A DNA stretch of 64,000 bases, taken from positions 19,976,234-20,040,233 of the forward strand of contig OW386293.2 of the NCBI GenBank assembly GCA_936432065.2, given 5' to 3'. The notes below the pieces were generated by a model. It did not search any database, was not told the DNA's origin, and worked only from the letters and a program-made list of their open reading frames with translations. Position numbers and translations under genes: made by a program. Of the stretch, positions 35,887 through 46,985 are shown piece by piece (within the stretch, counting starts at the first letter, position 1; every line of letters begins with the position of its first letter). The DNA comes from Rutpela maculata (Eukaryota; Arthropoda; Insecta; Coleoptera; Cerambycidae).

Positions 35887-36767
35887 CACTAAATAAACTA
35901 TTAACTAACGTTGTCAATAAAGAAAATAAAAATAAAAACTTGGTCCAAACTCCAAAACAAACACAAAAAGAACTAACAAGTAGTGTCTGTAAGTAATCAA
36001 GAACTTAACGACTTGAACGGTAAGTCAATAAAATGACGTGTGTGCTTAACGAACTGCCCACAGAAACTAAAATACCGCACCGCTAAAGACCTCACCTTAC
36101 CTAGTTTTAAAAAGCCATAAAAAAGTGTGATTATCAGCTTGTGCCCTCGCCAACGCGCGGCTCTAACAAAGGAACGTGACACTTTGCGAAAGAGCCATAT
36201 TAGCGTATTTGATGCTTAGAGGCACCGACATACGCGAAGAGAAAGCCTATCCCAACATTCCAGCAGTTCTCAAACAATTTTACTGAAAATTTTCGAAATT
36301 TTTGTTTATTTTTTTTTCAAAAATTATGGGCTTTAGACCATGTTATATAACATTTTTTTGTTAGTTTAGTCGTCCCCACCACCAGTTTTTTTGCTAGATT
36401 ATTAATCTTCCAAAACAAATTCACGTGAACGTCTGTCGCGGAAATTTTATGAAAAACGTAAAAAGATTTGATTCTACTCAAATTCCACCACGTTGGAAAT
36501 CACCGAAACAAAAGATTTTACGAACAATTTATGTAACTTCAACGGGGCAAAATGCTACAGAAATGAATTACGGCAATTTCTTACCAGAACAATGCGGATG
36601 AGCAGTTTAATGACAATAAAATTGAACCGCTTTGGTACGAAGGTGATCCAACACCTCTTTTAGTTGAGGACATTGTTACCTATGGTAGAGCTTGATGAAG
36701 TAGAATATAATGAAATTGATATACTACGGGAGCCCACCCTAAGTGTCCGTGCACCCCCCCCCCCCCC

Positions 36768-36997
36768 AGGAGTTACCATTTTCCAGATAACATTGTTATC
36801 CAAATTATAATATTGTTATTATTATTATGAATTTTTTTCAGTTTATTTTATTTTTTGTTATGTTAATAATATAAAGTTATATTATACACCTTACAATAAT
36901 AAATTGTCACAGTTATTTCTTCTAAAGGATTTACCGATATATGAATCTCCATGTTTTCTTAATTTAGGACTCATTTATCTGGAAAATGGTAACTCCT
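36768..36997. mobile_element. 230-bp MITE with 23-bp TIRs
   Basis: AGGAGTTACCATTTTCCAGA plus TAA at 36768 is the exact complement of the sequence ending at 36997. A run of 14 C abuts the left end. The interior is AT-rich with no gene. No target duplication is clear. Confidence 0.75.
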
Positions 36998-38741
36998 ATA
37001 AAAATATTGTATAGGAACCGAATTGTAGAAAATTTTATGCACGTTGTTTTTTGTGAAAAAAGTTTTTGTCCATCTTTTTTAGTTTTTATGTTAAATGACA
37101 AAAACAACATTGGCAACAGTTTTTTTTTAACATATGGCCGCCATTTTGAAAGTACAGCCACTTTTTTTTTAGGAATGGAGAGCTCCCCGACTAATAATGA
37201 TAATGACGATTATCATAACGTTAATAATGATGACGATGTTTGATAACAATGACAACAATAGAAAGATATGTGTGTTTTAATGTATGTTTTTAGATATTTT
37301 ATTAATTTCATTGTAATATACCGAGTGGCTCAGCTGACGGGGACACTCTTGTAACTTTTGAATGGGTCAATCGATTTTTTCAAATTTGTTGCAGTGATAT
37401 GCGATGAGATTTTCAGTTATATGATGTAAAGAACCAAAATGTCCGACTTCGGGTTTCGATGTAATTGACATGAAAATCAAATTTTTAAATGGGACCATCT
37501 ATATATTTTTGCATATTTGGATCCTGCTGGCGAAAATACATAGAATCTGACCTTCAAATATTATTTTGATTTTCAAAAAATGTAAATTTTTTAATTTTTA
37601 GTTTTAATCATAGAAGCCCGCGACTTTGCCAAAATTGTTAAAAATCGATTTGCAAGTTCCTTTAAAATATTACCTCTTCAGATATTAACATTAAACACGA
37701 TTTATTCTTCATTAAGTTCAACAATATTAATTTTTCAATGAAAACTATTTTTTTTAATGTAATTCCTATGCGACAACCTGTTATTTTATTAGGTCTTGAA
37801 ATTCGAAGAAAATGATATGCATAATGTCTACCTTCTCTTTGTACTAAATTTATAATTGAAAAAAAAATGTTTTGATATTTTTTTTAATATTTTTTGAAAA
37901 TCATAATAATTTTTGAGGGTCAGATCATATGTATTTTGAACAGCAGGATCCAAATAAGAAAAATAGTTTGTCCCATTTGATTTTCATGTAAATTGCATAG
38001 AACCCGAAAGTAGGCCATTTTGGTTCTTTACATCATATAATTGGAAATTTCATCTCATATCACTACACTAAATTTGAAAAAAATCTATTCGCCTATTCAA
38101 AACTTACAAGAGTGTCCCTATCGACTGAGTCACCCAGTATATGAGAAAAATTTCATTGTATTAGGTATCAATACTTTGTATATCCAAATAAATGAAAACT
38201 ATTTTTTTGAAATCATTATGATTGTTTATTGGATGATTATTTGTTTATCCCTGAATACTTCTGTAACATGTCTTAGTAATAGCATAAGACTTTGAGAAAT
38301 AGAAAGTTTTGTGCCAGCTATTTCTAATAGGCATAGACATAGGCATAGACGTGGCACAAATGTTTTTTCTATGTTTAAACTTTAATTTGGCTGTAGTTTG
38401 AAGCTGTTACTCGATGGGTACAGAAATGAACCAAAAAAAAATAAAAAATAAAAAAATTTTGTGCCAAGGCATTGGAACAAGATTTAACGAGACACAAAAG
38501 TATATTTTCTTTACTCTGTATATACTAAATTTTAAGAGTAGTTCCAAGCTGTTACTCCATTGGTATGGTTGCTGTACGAAAAATGTCCTGGAGAGAGCAC
38601 ATACAAAACTTGTGTAAACAAATTCTGCCCAGGCATAAAATGATGTTTCTTATGGTCGCTGTAAGTACTAACATTTCAAAAACATTTCATTCTGTTACTT
38701 GATCGGCCAGGTTTTCTGCAGCCAGTTCTCGCTCTACTACA

Positions 38742-39562
38742 TAGAGATGGGCGATTCGACTCTTTTTAATGATTCGTATCAAATGAATCCGTATCAAGAA
38801 AAGATTCGTATCGAGAGATTCGTACGTTTCGTACCACTGATTCTATGATACAAAACAGTACCATGTACTGATTCATACCATTCGTACGTTTCGTACCACT
38901 GATTCCATGATACTAAACAGTATCATGTACTGATTCGTACTATTCGTACTATTCGTACTATTCGTACCCATCCTCCCACTCCACAGTGTTCAGAATAGAT
39001 TATAGAACATTTTATGTGGTGTTAGTTGGGGCCAGTATTATAATGTTATATTAATCGTACAGTTATTTAAACTTCGAGCACCTTCTATTCATTAATAATT
39101 TCTTCGTCGTCATTAGACAGTAAATAGATAGATAGATAGCGTTTTATTTAACCACATTATATACACGTTTGTACATTTGTAGCAAGTCGACTTGTTGTAT
39201 AAAACGAATGCTGTCTCAGTACATTGATAATAATCATATAGTAATAATCAAATATTTCGAATATATCCATCATATTACATATAAAAACAGGGAATTTTTT
39301 TCAATTATATGAGGTTACGAATATTTTAAAATCTGAAATCTCCAGTTTAAACGGTCCACATCCACCGTTTGAAGTTTAACCTTATACAACTGGCCCTAAG
39401 AGTATCGCATCGCAATATCGGTACCGAAATTCCATATTCGTTATCAATCGTATCGGCGATTCGAAATGTACGAATCTTTTTTTTTTGTGGGATTCGTACC
39501 ATTCGTATCACTACAAAGATTCGTACCAATGATACGAATCATACGAGTACTACCCACCTCCA
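38742..39562. mobile_element. Non-autonomous hAT-like element, 821 bp, with ATTCGTA-rich repeats
   Basis: It starts TAGAGATGGGCGATTCG and ends GTACTACCCACCTCCA (imperfect TIRs, TaGAGaTGGG against TGGAGGTGGG). It is flanked by identical 8-bp CTACTACA at 38734-38741 and 39563-39570, which supports hAT. The left part holds two copies of a roughly 63-bp unit (CGTACGTTTCGTACCACTGA...) at about 38820 and 38882, followed by (TATTCGTAC)3. The right part holds related ATTCGTA words in opposite orientation. No transposase is present. Confidence 0.75.
39120..39140. repeat. (ATAG)n microsatellite
   Basis: About five ATAG repeats inside the hAT-like element. Confidence 0.8.
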
Positions 39563-39570
39563 CTACTACA

Positions 39571-40446
39571 CACGTTCAGAGAATGACTTGATAAGCACCC
39601 CCACCAATTTTTGACTCTCGAGCTTATTTTTGTTGGTGGGCTCTCATACTATTAGATTTTATTATAATGAGTTTCAACATAATTCCGTGACACTAATAAA
39701 TATTAAGGCATGCGCTTACGCAAATCAATTAATAGTAGAAATGATAGCAATCTGTCGTCGTTAGACGTTATCGCAACAAATTGCCCTAGTTGCAAAGAAG
39801 CAGATAATGAGCTATTAAAGTATATTAAACAAGACCACATTAAGCGATGTTTAATCTAATGGAAGAGGGACTTTTGTAAATTTCGTGTCACAGGCGATAA
39901 CAGCGCTCTGATTGCTCCCCTAGCGCCCCATCCACGTACTAAATTCAGTTTATAATGTTGTCACGATAAGGCTTTATAAATATCCTCGTTAACTTAATTC
40001 TTTGAAGCAAACGAATACCTAACTATTCTCTTTAAAAAGAATCTTTGAAATACTAATGGTCTGCCCATGCAGAAACGACACTTTTAGCGCTAGAATTGTG
40101 TAGCTTTATCATTAAATTGTCTTCTGTACGTATTTTTAACGACACTGCCATCACTCTTGCTCAAAAAAGAATAACAAGAATGCTTTCTACTGACTTGCAT
40201 TTACCGCAGTCTAACAGGTAGAAAAATGTACGGTCTGGTAAATAAAGAAGGAGGTTTTTAATATTTTATTTAAAAAATTTGTTAGGATTATTTAGTTTGT
40301 TTTATAATTTATTTGTCAGAAAGGTTTTAACGGCTGCAGCATTTTTATTTTAAACTAAATAGACTAGTAAAGCTCAAAGTTTAAGTGACGAATCTAAAAA
40401 TAATTGTAATGTATTTTTTTAATAATTCCTTGTAAGATAATTAATA
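39571..40446. other. No recognised gene
   Basis: AT-rich spacer between the hAT-like element and copy 2 of F2. No open frame, repeat or inverted repeat of note. Confidence 0.4.
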
Positions 40447-41182
40447 CAGTATCTAGAGGCAAAATATATGCAAAACTTCGGAATAATGTCATATTGAACG
40501 GATTTCGTTCATTTTTGGCAGTGTAATAGTAAATGCTTCACAGAAAAGTTTCTAAGGTTCTATGCAATTTTTCAAATAAATTGATAGTTTTTAAGTTATA
40601 ACGACTTCAAAATTGCGATTTTAGCTTAAAAAAAAGGTATTTCCTAACGGCTTTCGTCAAGTGTCTCGAAAAGTATTACTTTATCGAAAAAATGTCAATT
40701 ACAGAAAGTACAAACTGGGAATTAATTATATTTTTTGTTTATTGATGTAGGATTAATAATTTTGGAGATATTTAAGTTTACATTTGGCATCCAAGTGTTC
40801 ATAAGGTAATTATTTAGAGTGGGAGTTAAATATCTCAGAAACTGTAACACCTACGTCAAGGATGCTAATAGGTAGACTAATAGGTTATTAATCAAGCTTT
40901 CAACTGTTATTTTATTTGTTTCTTAGCATAAAAACAAAGAAGTTATGACCGAAGCAATGTGCGTCTACACATTTTTTTAATAACAACGTCGCCATTTTGT
41001 TATTGTAATTAGCCAGTAATTAAAAAAAAAAGGAATTTCAAACACTGTTTCTCATTAATATATAGCATGACGTAGATGCTTAAATTTTTTGGTTTGTATA
41101 CAGCACTTGCTGTAGAAAAAAATACAGTTTAAACATAAAGGTATTTTCGATAAAACGTATTTTTTTTTCCTTTTCCAAATTT

Positions 41183-41413
41183 TCTAATATATAAAAATCT
41201 CGTGACACAGTGTTCGTTATCGAACTCCTCCAAAACGGCTTGACCGATTATTATGAAATTTTTGGTGTATATTTGGTAGGCCTGAGAATAGGTCGTAGGC
41301 TATTTTTTATACCACTAGATGATAAGGGTGGCCCTATTCAGAAATTTTATTTTTATTTTTTGGACAAAAATTTATAATTTATATGGCAAAACAACGTTTG
41401 CTGGGTCAGCTAG
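41183..41413. mobile_element. Helitron-like non-autonomous insert, about 231 bp
   Basis: It begins TCTAATATATAAAAATCTCG and ends TGCTGGGTCAGCTAG before T, with a GC-rich 3' hairpin-like GCTGGGTCAGC close to the CTAG end. There are no TIRs and no target duplication. TC...CTAG ends, a 3' hairpin and insertion without duplication are Helitron hallmarks. Copy 1 of F2 reads straight through this point (CCTTTTCCAAATATCTCC near 22180), which confirms the insertion. Confidence 0.7.
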
Positions 41414-42298
41414 TATCTCAATAAATATTAGTTTTATTGAAAAATTGGTAGAGACCCAAAATAGAGCTCATAAACTGATAATGAATTTCGCTTGTTTATT
41501 TATTTACATAGATTTAATAGTTTCGGAGATATGAAAGTTTACAAATAGCGTCCGAACGTTTATAAGACGAAAAATACCATTTAAATGTTAAATATCTCAG
41601 AGATCGTGACACCTACATCACGCATACTAAGGAATGAAATTAAAGACAATTAATTGTGCTTTCAAATTATTTTTTATTCGTTCCTGTAACATAAGAAATA
41701 AAGAAGTTATGACGGAAAAATGTACGTATTTATATTTTTTTATATAAAAAGGTCGACATTTTGTTACTCTAATTAGCCAGTAATTTAAAAAAATTATCTC
41801 AAACACAGTTTTTCGTTAAGATTTAGCATTACCTAGATGCTCAAATTTTTTGCTCATTTAAAGCAGTTGCTTTAGAAAAAAATGCATTTTAAACTTTAAA
41901 GGTAATTTCCGAGGGGCAACCGCTGGCGAAATTTTGTACACCTAATACCTATTCTAGAAAAATACCCTTTATTTCCCCTTTAATTCCTTGTAATTCCCCT
42001 AATTCCTCAAATACCTTTATTTCCTCCTAATACCTTAATATTTTCTAGATTATCTCGGGAATGGTACACTTTTTGATAAAAATACCTATATACAAAATTG
42101 TTCCTTATAAAATTCTCTATCAAAAATGTCTCTACACTTTTTTCCTAAAATTAATAGTACCGTGGGAAATAAGGCGCACACATAAGGGTTGGTTCCAGTC
42201 AACACAATAAATTGTAATCTTTACTATAATCTAAAAAAATTATAATAAATTCCTCTCACCCCTATAAAATAACGCGATTTTTGATGCAGCGAGAATAT

Positions 42299-42450
42299 TG
42301 TATACCGGGTCGCTCAGCAGATAGGGACACTGTTGTAACTTTTGAATGGGTGAATGGATTTTGTTCAAATTTGGTGTAGTGATATGGGATATAATTTCTA
42401 ATTATATAATGTAAAGAACCAAAATGGCCGACTGCCGGTTTCGATTTTAC
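42299..42450 (+). repeat. Repeat end 'CGGGT(G/C)GCTCAG', shared with F3
   Basis: TACCGGGTCGCTCAGCAGAT, GGGACACTGTTGTAACTTTT and about 110 further bases match the inner parts of F3 at 34880-35040, 37318-37460 and, inverted, 37990-38140. It looks like one terminus of a dispersed repeat. Confidence 0.65.
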
Positions 42451-43292
42451 CCGAAAGTGGGTTTAAAATACCCGGTTTTTGCGAAAAATCTCGCACATTG
42501 GCAACTCTGAACAGTAACAGCGTTTACAGCAAGCTCTAAAATAATGCAGTGATCTTGGGTCGTCTGAGATGTAGTGGGAGAAATTGAAATTTTTTACATT
42601 GTGGTGGTGTATACCGTGTCAGAAAATGTTTCATTTGGGTCGGCAACGAGAGCAAGCGAGAGCGAAGCAACTAGGCTATTCTTTTTTATCGTATAACACA
42701 TCCTACCCGTGCCACCTGCTTTCCCCACCATATGTACGTGGGCAGCTCTGTCTGCGAGAAATATAAAGAATTATTTGACTCGTTCTGAAAATATAACGAG
42801 TTAAATGATTTTAGTTATTAAAGCACGTAATAATATTACCTATACTGAACAGAGCCAACTACATCCTTCCTTTGAATAAATGGTACTGAAATTTTTAATA
42901 GCAATGATGTAGTGTTTTCTTAATAGCGCGTCATTATTTGCTCCCTCTACTAGAACACTGGCACATGCCTTTATTGTAGGCGGTCTGTCAAGCCGTTGAA
43001 ACTATGCCTGCCACCCAAATCCAAAATCTTCCGATACTGTACATATTTATACTTTTTTGACAGCTTTGGAAATAGCCATACGGATATTCAGAGAATTATA
43101 TGACCTGCGCTGATTACATTTGCGTCTGATATACCAAAGTACTATTAATTTTAGGAAAAAAGTTTAGAGAAGTTTTTATAGAGAATTTTATAAGGAATAA
43201 TTCTGTATATAGGTTTTTTTATGGAAAAATGCACCGTTCCAAAAATAATCTTGAAAACCTAAAATGGAGGTGGAAACGACGGCCTTTAGGGG

Positions 43293-43769
43293 ATGAAGCA
43301 CGCAAAAGCTAGTCATGGAGAAATTGTAAACGTAGGAGAGCGATTTGTTCTAACTTTATACAACTCTACCTCCGCAGAAAAAAGGCTAGATGTATACAGA
43401 TTCATGACTTATAACAAACTTGTTGGTAAAGCGAACAATACTGTAATATTATCAAAACTACCAACAACTTCTGCTGCTGCTCGGCAACACTCATATCGCG
43501 TTTTTTACCAAATTCAAACATGGAAGAATGTTGCGCTAGAAGCTACTGATTGGGTATGGAAAAAAGTTGGCGGTATATTAACTCGAACTATGACAACAAA
43601 AGAACCGGCTCCCGAATCTGTTATAACACTAATTTCTTGTTCATGCAAATTAGAGTGCGAAAACAGGCGCAGTTGCAGAAGAGCAGGCTTACGTTACTGC
43701 ACAATATGTTACCATTACCACGGACAAGCATGCATGAATGTCGAATCTATGGAAGACGATGAAGATTAA
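43293..43769 (+). pseudogene. Cys-rich TE-associated protein, C-terminal 158 residues
   Basis: The frame reads GERFVLTLYNSTSAEKRLDV near the start, LPTTSAAARQHSYRVFYQIQ in the middle, TDWVWKK, APESVITLIS and a Cys-rich tail (C-S-C-K-L-E-C, then C-R-R-A-G-L-R-Y-C-T-I-C and a final GQACMN) before an acidic end DDED and a TAA. The block order is the same as in 11787-12477. The Cys-rich part resembles a CXC-type metal-binding segment. The ATG at 43293 is probably internal: members of this family as I know them have several hundred more N-terminal residues, not visible here. No function is known to me. It lies between the arms of the 8-bp-duplication element, which suggests the gene travelled with it. 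Confidence 0.6.
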
Positions 43770-45844
43770 TTAACGTAGGTAACCTTTTGATAATTAGTGG
43801 ATTCGGCCTACAGAGGACACCACACGCCAAGTACTTTACCTCTAGGGTGGGGTGGAAACAAGTACAATATACAATATTCTCGCTTCTTTAAAAATCGCGT
43901 GATTTTATAGAGGTGAGAGGGTGGAAGTGGTACATTTATTATAATTTTAGATGGAGTTTAGTAGCTACTGCTTTAGCGTTAAGCATTGAACTTTAAAGTA
44001 GATTATAGTAAAGATTACAATTTATTGTGTTGACCGGAACCAACCCTTATGTGTGCGCCTTATTTCCCACGGTACTATTAATTTTAGGAAAAAAAGTGTA
44101 GAGAAGTTTTTTATAGAGAATTTTATAAGGAATATTTGATCAAAAAGTGCACCGTTCCCGAGATAATCTAGAAAACCTCAAAATGGGGGGTGGAAACGGC
44201 GTCCTAGGGGATGAAGCACACTATTTGGAGGTGGGAACTTTTCGGTTTGGTAATTCTTATGCTATCATTAACATTTCTACCAATTTTCAAAACTTTATGA
44301 ATTTTGTCCGATATAAATCGTTAAATTACTGAACTAGAAATCCATAGTATCATCGGTAGTTTAATTATATTAAATATTTTTTCTTTACTAGATATTTTTA
44401 GCGCTAATCTCGGCGCTAATGTTTTTACAACACTGACGTCCTTTATATAAGAATTGGTATGTAATTCTTCAAGATAAACATTCCATTTCAATATTTTTAC
44501 GCTCTAATTCCCTCCTAATACCTTTTATTTCCTCTTAATTCCCTTCTAATACCTCGTAATAATATTTATTTCCTCCAAATTCCCCTGTCATTTCCTTAAT
44601 ACCTAATAATTCCTTCCGAAATACCTTCAATTCCTTTCTAATTCCTTCCTAATTCCTCCGATTTGTACACTATTTCCCCTCAGCGGTTACCCCCTCGGTA
44701 ATTTCGAAACCCTTGGGATACCAAATATAAACTTAAATATCTCCAAAATTATTAATCCTACATCAATAAACAAAAAATATAATTAATTCTCAGTTTATAC
44801 TTTCTGTAATTGGTCTGTAACATTTTTTCGATAAAGTAATACTTTTCGAGATACTTGACGAAAGCCGTTTGGAAATACCTTTTTTTTTTAAAGCTAAAAT
44901 CGCAGTTTTGAAGTCATTATAACTTAAAAACTATCAATTTATGTGAAAAAATTTCTTCTTAATATTTTTAAAATTTTTCAGCTCCAATAAATATATATAT
45001 TTTTAAATTGCCACCCCCTGAGAGGGGGTGGCATCCACCCTCTATAAATTAGCAAGCCCTCGCACAATATAGAAACTTTTCTGTGAAGCATTTACTATTA
45101 TACTGTAAAAAATGAGCGATATGACATTATTCCGAGGTAGTGGAAGACCAGACCCTCTGAATTCGACACCCTCTATACAACTCGCGAACACCCACCTAAA
45201 AAATAGGTAATCTGGTGTAAAATAACCTGTTAAACTTGATTTTTGAATTCGCCCATTGATTTGAGATTGCCAAAATGACCAAATTGGCAATTTTCTAAAA
45301 AAAATAAAAATTATGTCTTATTTTTTGTATTTCATATAACACGTCATATATTTTTTATTTTACTTCAGAATTTTTTAATTTTTTTACATAATATTCTCTA
45401 ACTATTCTTTGATATGTTGAAAGTAAAAAATTTTACCTAAAAAATAATTAGTTGGCAAAAAAAATAACAACTTTTCTTTGACGCAAAATCTTTAAAATTT
45501 GCAGAGTAAAATGTCCAATCGAGGTATGTTTTTTATTTTTAAAGTTAGGTGCCTACTATAACCGAAGAAAATGTTCCGAATGAACTAAATAAAATCTTTT
45601 ATAAGAAGTTTTTTTTGAAATTTTGCTCCCTTATCGAAATATTCATTGATTGTTTCAGCGTCCGAACGAATGCGCGCTACTATGAATCGGCCGCAATCGC
45701 ATCTAGAGCTAAACGCAGACACGTGCCGGGTGATTATTATTTTCCAGTGTCCATTTATGTTAAGTTGAAAGTGTTTTTTGTCTCAGTCCTTATATTTAGT
45801 GCTTTATAAACACATAGTTTGGCATAATAAATTATAATTACTCG

Positions 45845-46505
45845 GATATGAAATCAAAGGATACAAGCTAAAAACGTACTCTTCGCCTGTTCACTGGATT
45901 TTTATATAATTGTTATACATTCAATATGATACTTTTCGCAGTTTTTTGTAAATAATGTTACTTTTAGACATTTTTTATTTTATAGTACTATCTTAGTTGG
46001 TAAAAGACTTGGTAAAAAAACTATACCAAACCTCGATTCCGAGTCAAAAGAATTACACCACCACCTTACACGTAAAAAAATGTAAATTTTTACATTATAA
46101 GACACGAGCTAAAATCATATTTTCACGGTTGTATATTACATTATGAAATGTATATTTGTAAAATATATAAATATTTAGATATTAAAATGAAATATCATTT
46201 CACCAGATTTCTATTCAATTACAAAAACATAAAAATTAAAAAATTTTTTCAAATTTAAATCATTAAGTAATAAAATTTTTATTTACCGATCGATTTTGTT
46301 AAAATAGCTAACACTAATTTACTGTCCAAATTTTAGTACAATCGGAATTTTCTTTTTTCAGTTATCGTGCTTACAAGAAACGTGACGGACGGACGGACAT
46401 TTTGAAAGTTGTTCAGAATTCGTTCACTAACACAATGGTATGAAAATTTTTTGTCTGCGAGCGATATTTACGGTTTTAGAAATGTACCGATCAAATGCAA
46501 AATCC
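45845..46505 (+). repeat. R3 repeat, copy 1 (partial)
   Basis: It shares in order with copies 2 and 3: ACTCTTCGCC...TATATAATTGTTATACATTC, CGCAGTTTTTTGTAAATAATGTTA, TTATCGTGCTTACAAG and GTTGTTCAGAATTCGTTCAC. It ends near CCGATCAAATGCAAAAT. The tRNA-like module of copy 3 is missing here. The open frame 46440-46706 fuses its 3' end with unrelated coding-like sequence and is not a real gene. Confidence 0.65.
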
Positions 46506-46682
46506 GATGACATTTCTGTGGGTCTAAAACAATATTTAGAACAGAAAAAATTATTTTTATCACTAAATCCAGTTTACCATGCACAATGTAGAAGATCGTA
46601 TACCCGAACCGCTTATAAAAGAAAATCAGAAATTGTAAATCCTAGTACAGAGAATACAAGTAAAAAGGGCATTTCTGCAATG

Positions 46683-46687
46683 TGCTA
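46683..46687. repeat. Target duplication TGCTA, left
   Basis: TGCTA directly before the LTR at 46688. The second copy is at 51728-51732. Confidence 0.9.
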
Positions 46688-46957
46688 TATAGCGTTATCG
46701 CTATAAATAAAATTAAAATGGAAGTAAATATACTTATATTGTTTTTAATACATGTTCATGTTTTATGTGATATTAGTATTTTTAAGTATATTGATATTAT
46801 TATATTTATATCGAATGTTTTTATTTTTCTTAGCGACTCCATGGAAACTTCTCCATTATGGATCGAGTTTTCCTTTTTGTTTCTTAGCGACTCCATGGAA
46901 ACTTCTCGCTTTTGGAACTTCTTGATTTCCAGTGAGTGAGTCGCTATAGTCGCTATA
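46688..46957 (-). repeat. 3' LTR, 270 bp
   Basis: Identical to 51458-51727. Its ends are a short inverted repeat (TATAGCG/CGCTATA). Inside are two exact 28-bp direct repeats (46826-46853 and 46880-46907, sharing TAGCGACTCCATGGAAACTT). The open frame on the plus strand in both LTRs is not a gene. Confidence 0.95.
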
Positions 46958-46972
46958 TACACCCCCTCGTTA
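46958..46972 (-). promoter_or_regulatory. Polypurine tract
   Basis: On the minus strand, GAGGGGGTGTA lies immediately 5' of the 3' LTR, the expected place for plus-strand priming. It is short and not purely purine (a TGT near the LTR). Confidence 0.6.
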
Positions 46973-46985
46973 AAAAAGAAAATAG

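Larger units (their letters stand above)
34467..38568. mobile_element. Foldback F3 with about 600-bp arms
   Basis: The left arm (34467-35064) begins CCATACCAATGGAGTAACAG and is matched in reverse by 37963-38568. Landmarks shared in inverse orientation are GCAAGATTTA(A)CG-type text, TGGCACAAATGTTTTTTCT, ACAAATAATCATCCAATAAA and the GATAGGGACACTCTTGTAAC segment. The spacer of 2.9 kb carries a mariner remnant, a small MITE, and a second inverted repeat (37317-37580 with 37880-38140) that shares the same inner end. No intact gene is present; the plus frame 38041-38295 and the minus frame 34876-35166 are arm sequence. Target duplication not identified. Confidence 0.65.
41910..44697 (+). mobile_element. 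TIR element of 2,788 bp carrying a Cys-rich gene
   Basis: The ends are imperfect TIRs, CGAGGGGCAACCGCTGG and the complement of CGAGGGGGTAACCGCTG, flanked by 8-bp GTAATTTC at 41902-41909 and 44698-44705. Copy 1 of F2 has a single GTAATTTC at the homologous position (near 22670), an empty site. Inner arms of about 250 bp pair 42045-42305 with 43880-44175, both including the GGAAATAAGGCGCAC segment and its complement. AATTCCTT-rich minisatellite lies just inside each end. The only protein is the Cys-rich remnant at 43293-43769. The superfamily is uncertain; 8 bp suits hAT or P, among others. Confidence 0.7.

Noticed and set aside
36757..36770. Run of 14 C next to a MITE as a structured (i-motif) element
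   Set aside because: A single homopolymer is not enough, and such runs are prone to sequencing error.
46440..46706. 88-codon plus-strand frame next to the 3' LTR
   Set aside because: It starts in the 3' end of R3 copy 1, passes through a coding-like scrap of element D and ends inside the LTR, so it is a chance fusion.
46711..46939. MEVNILILF... frame, present twice
   Set aside because: It lies within both LTRs on the strand opposite to transcription and is hydrophobic only because the LTR is AT-rich.
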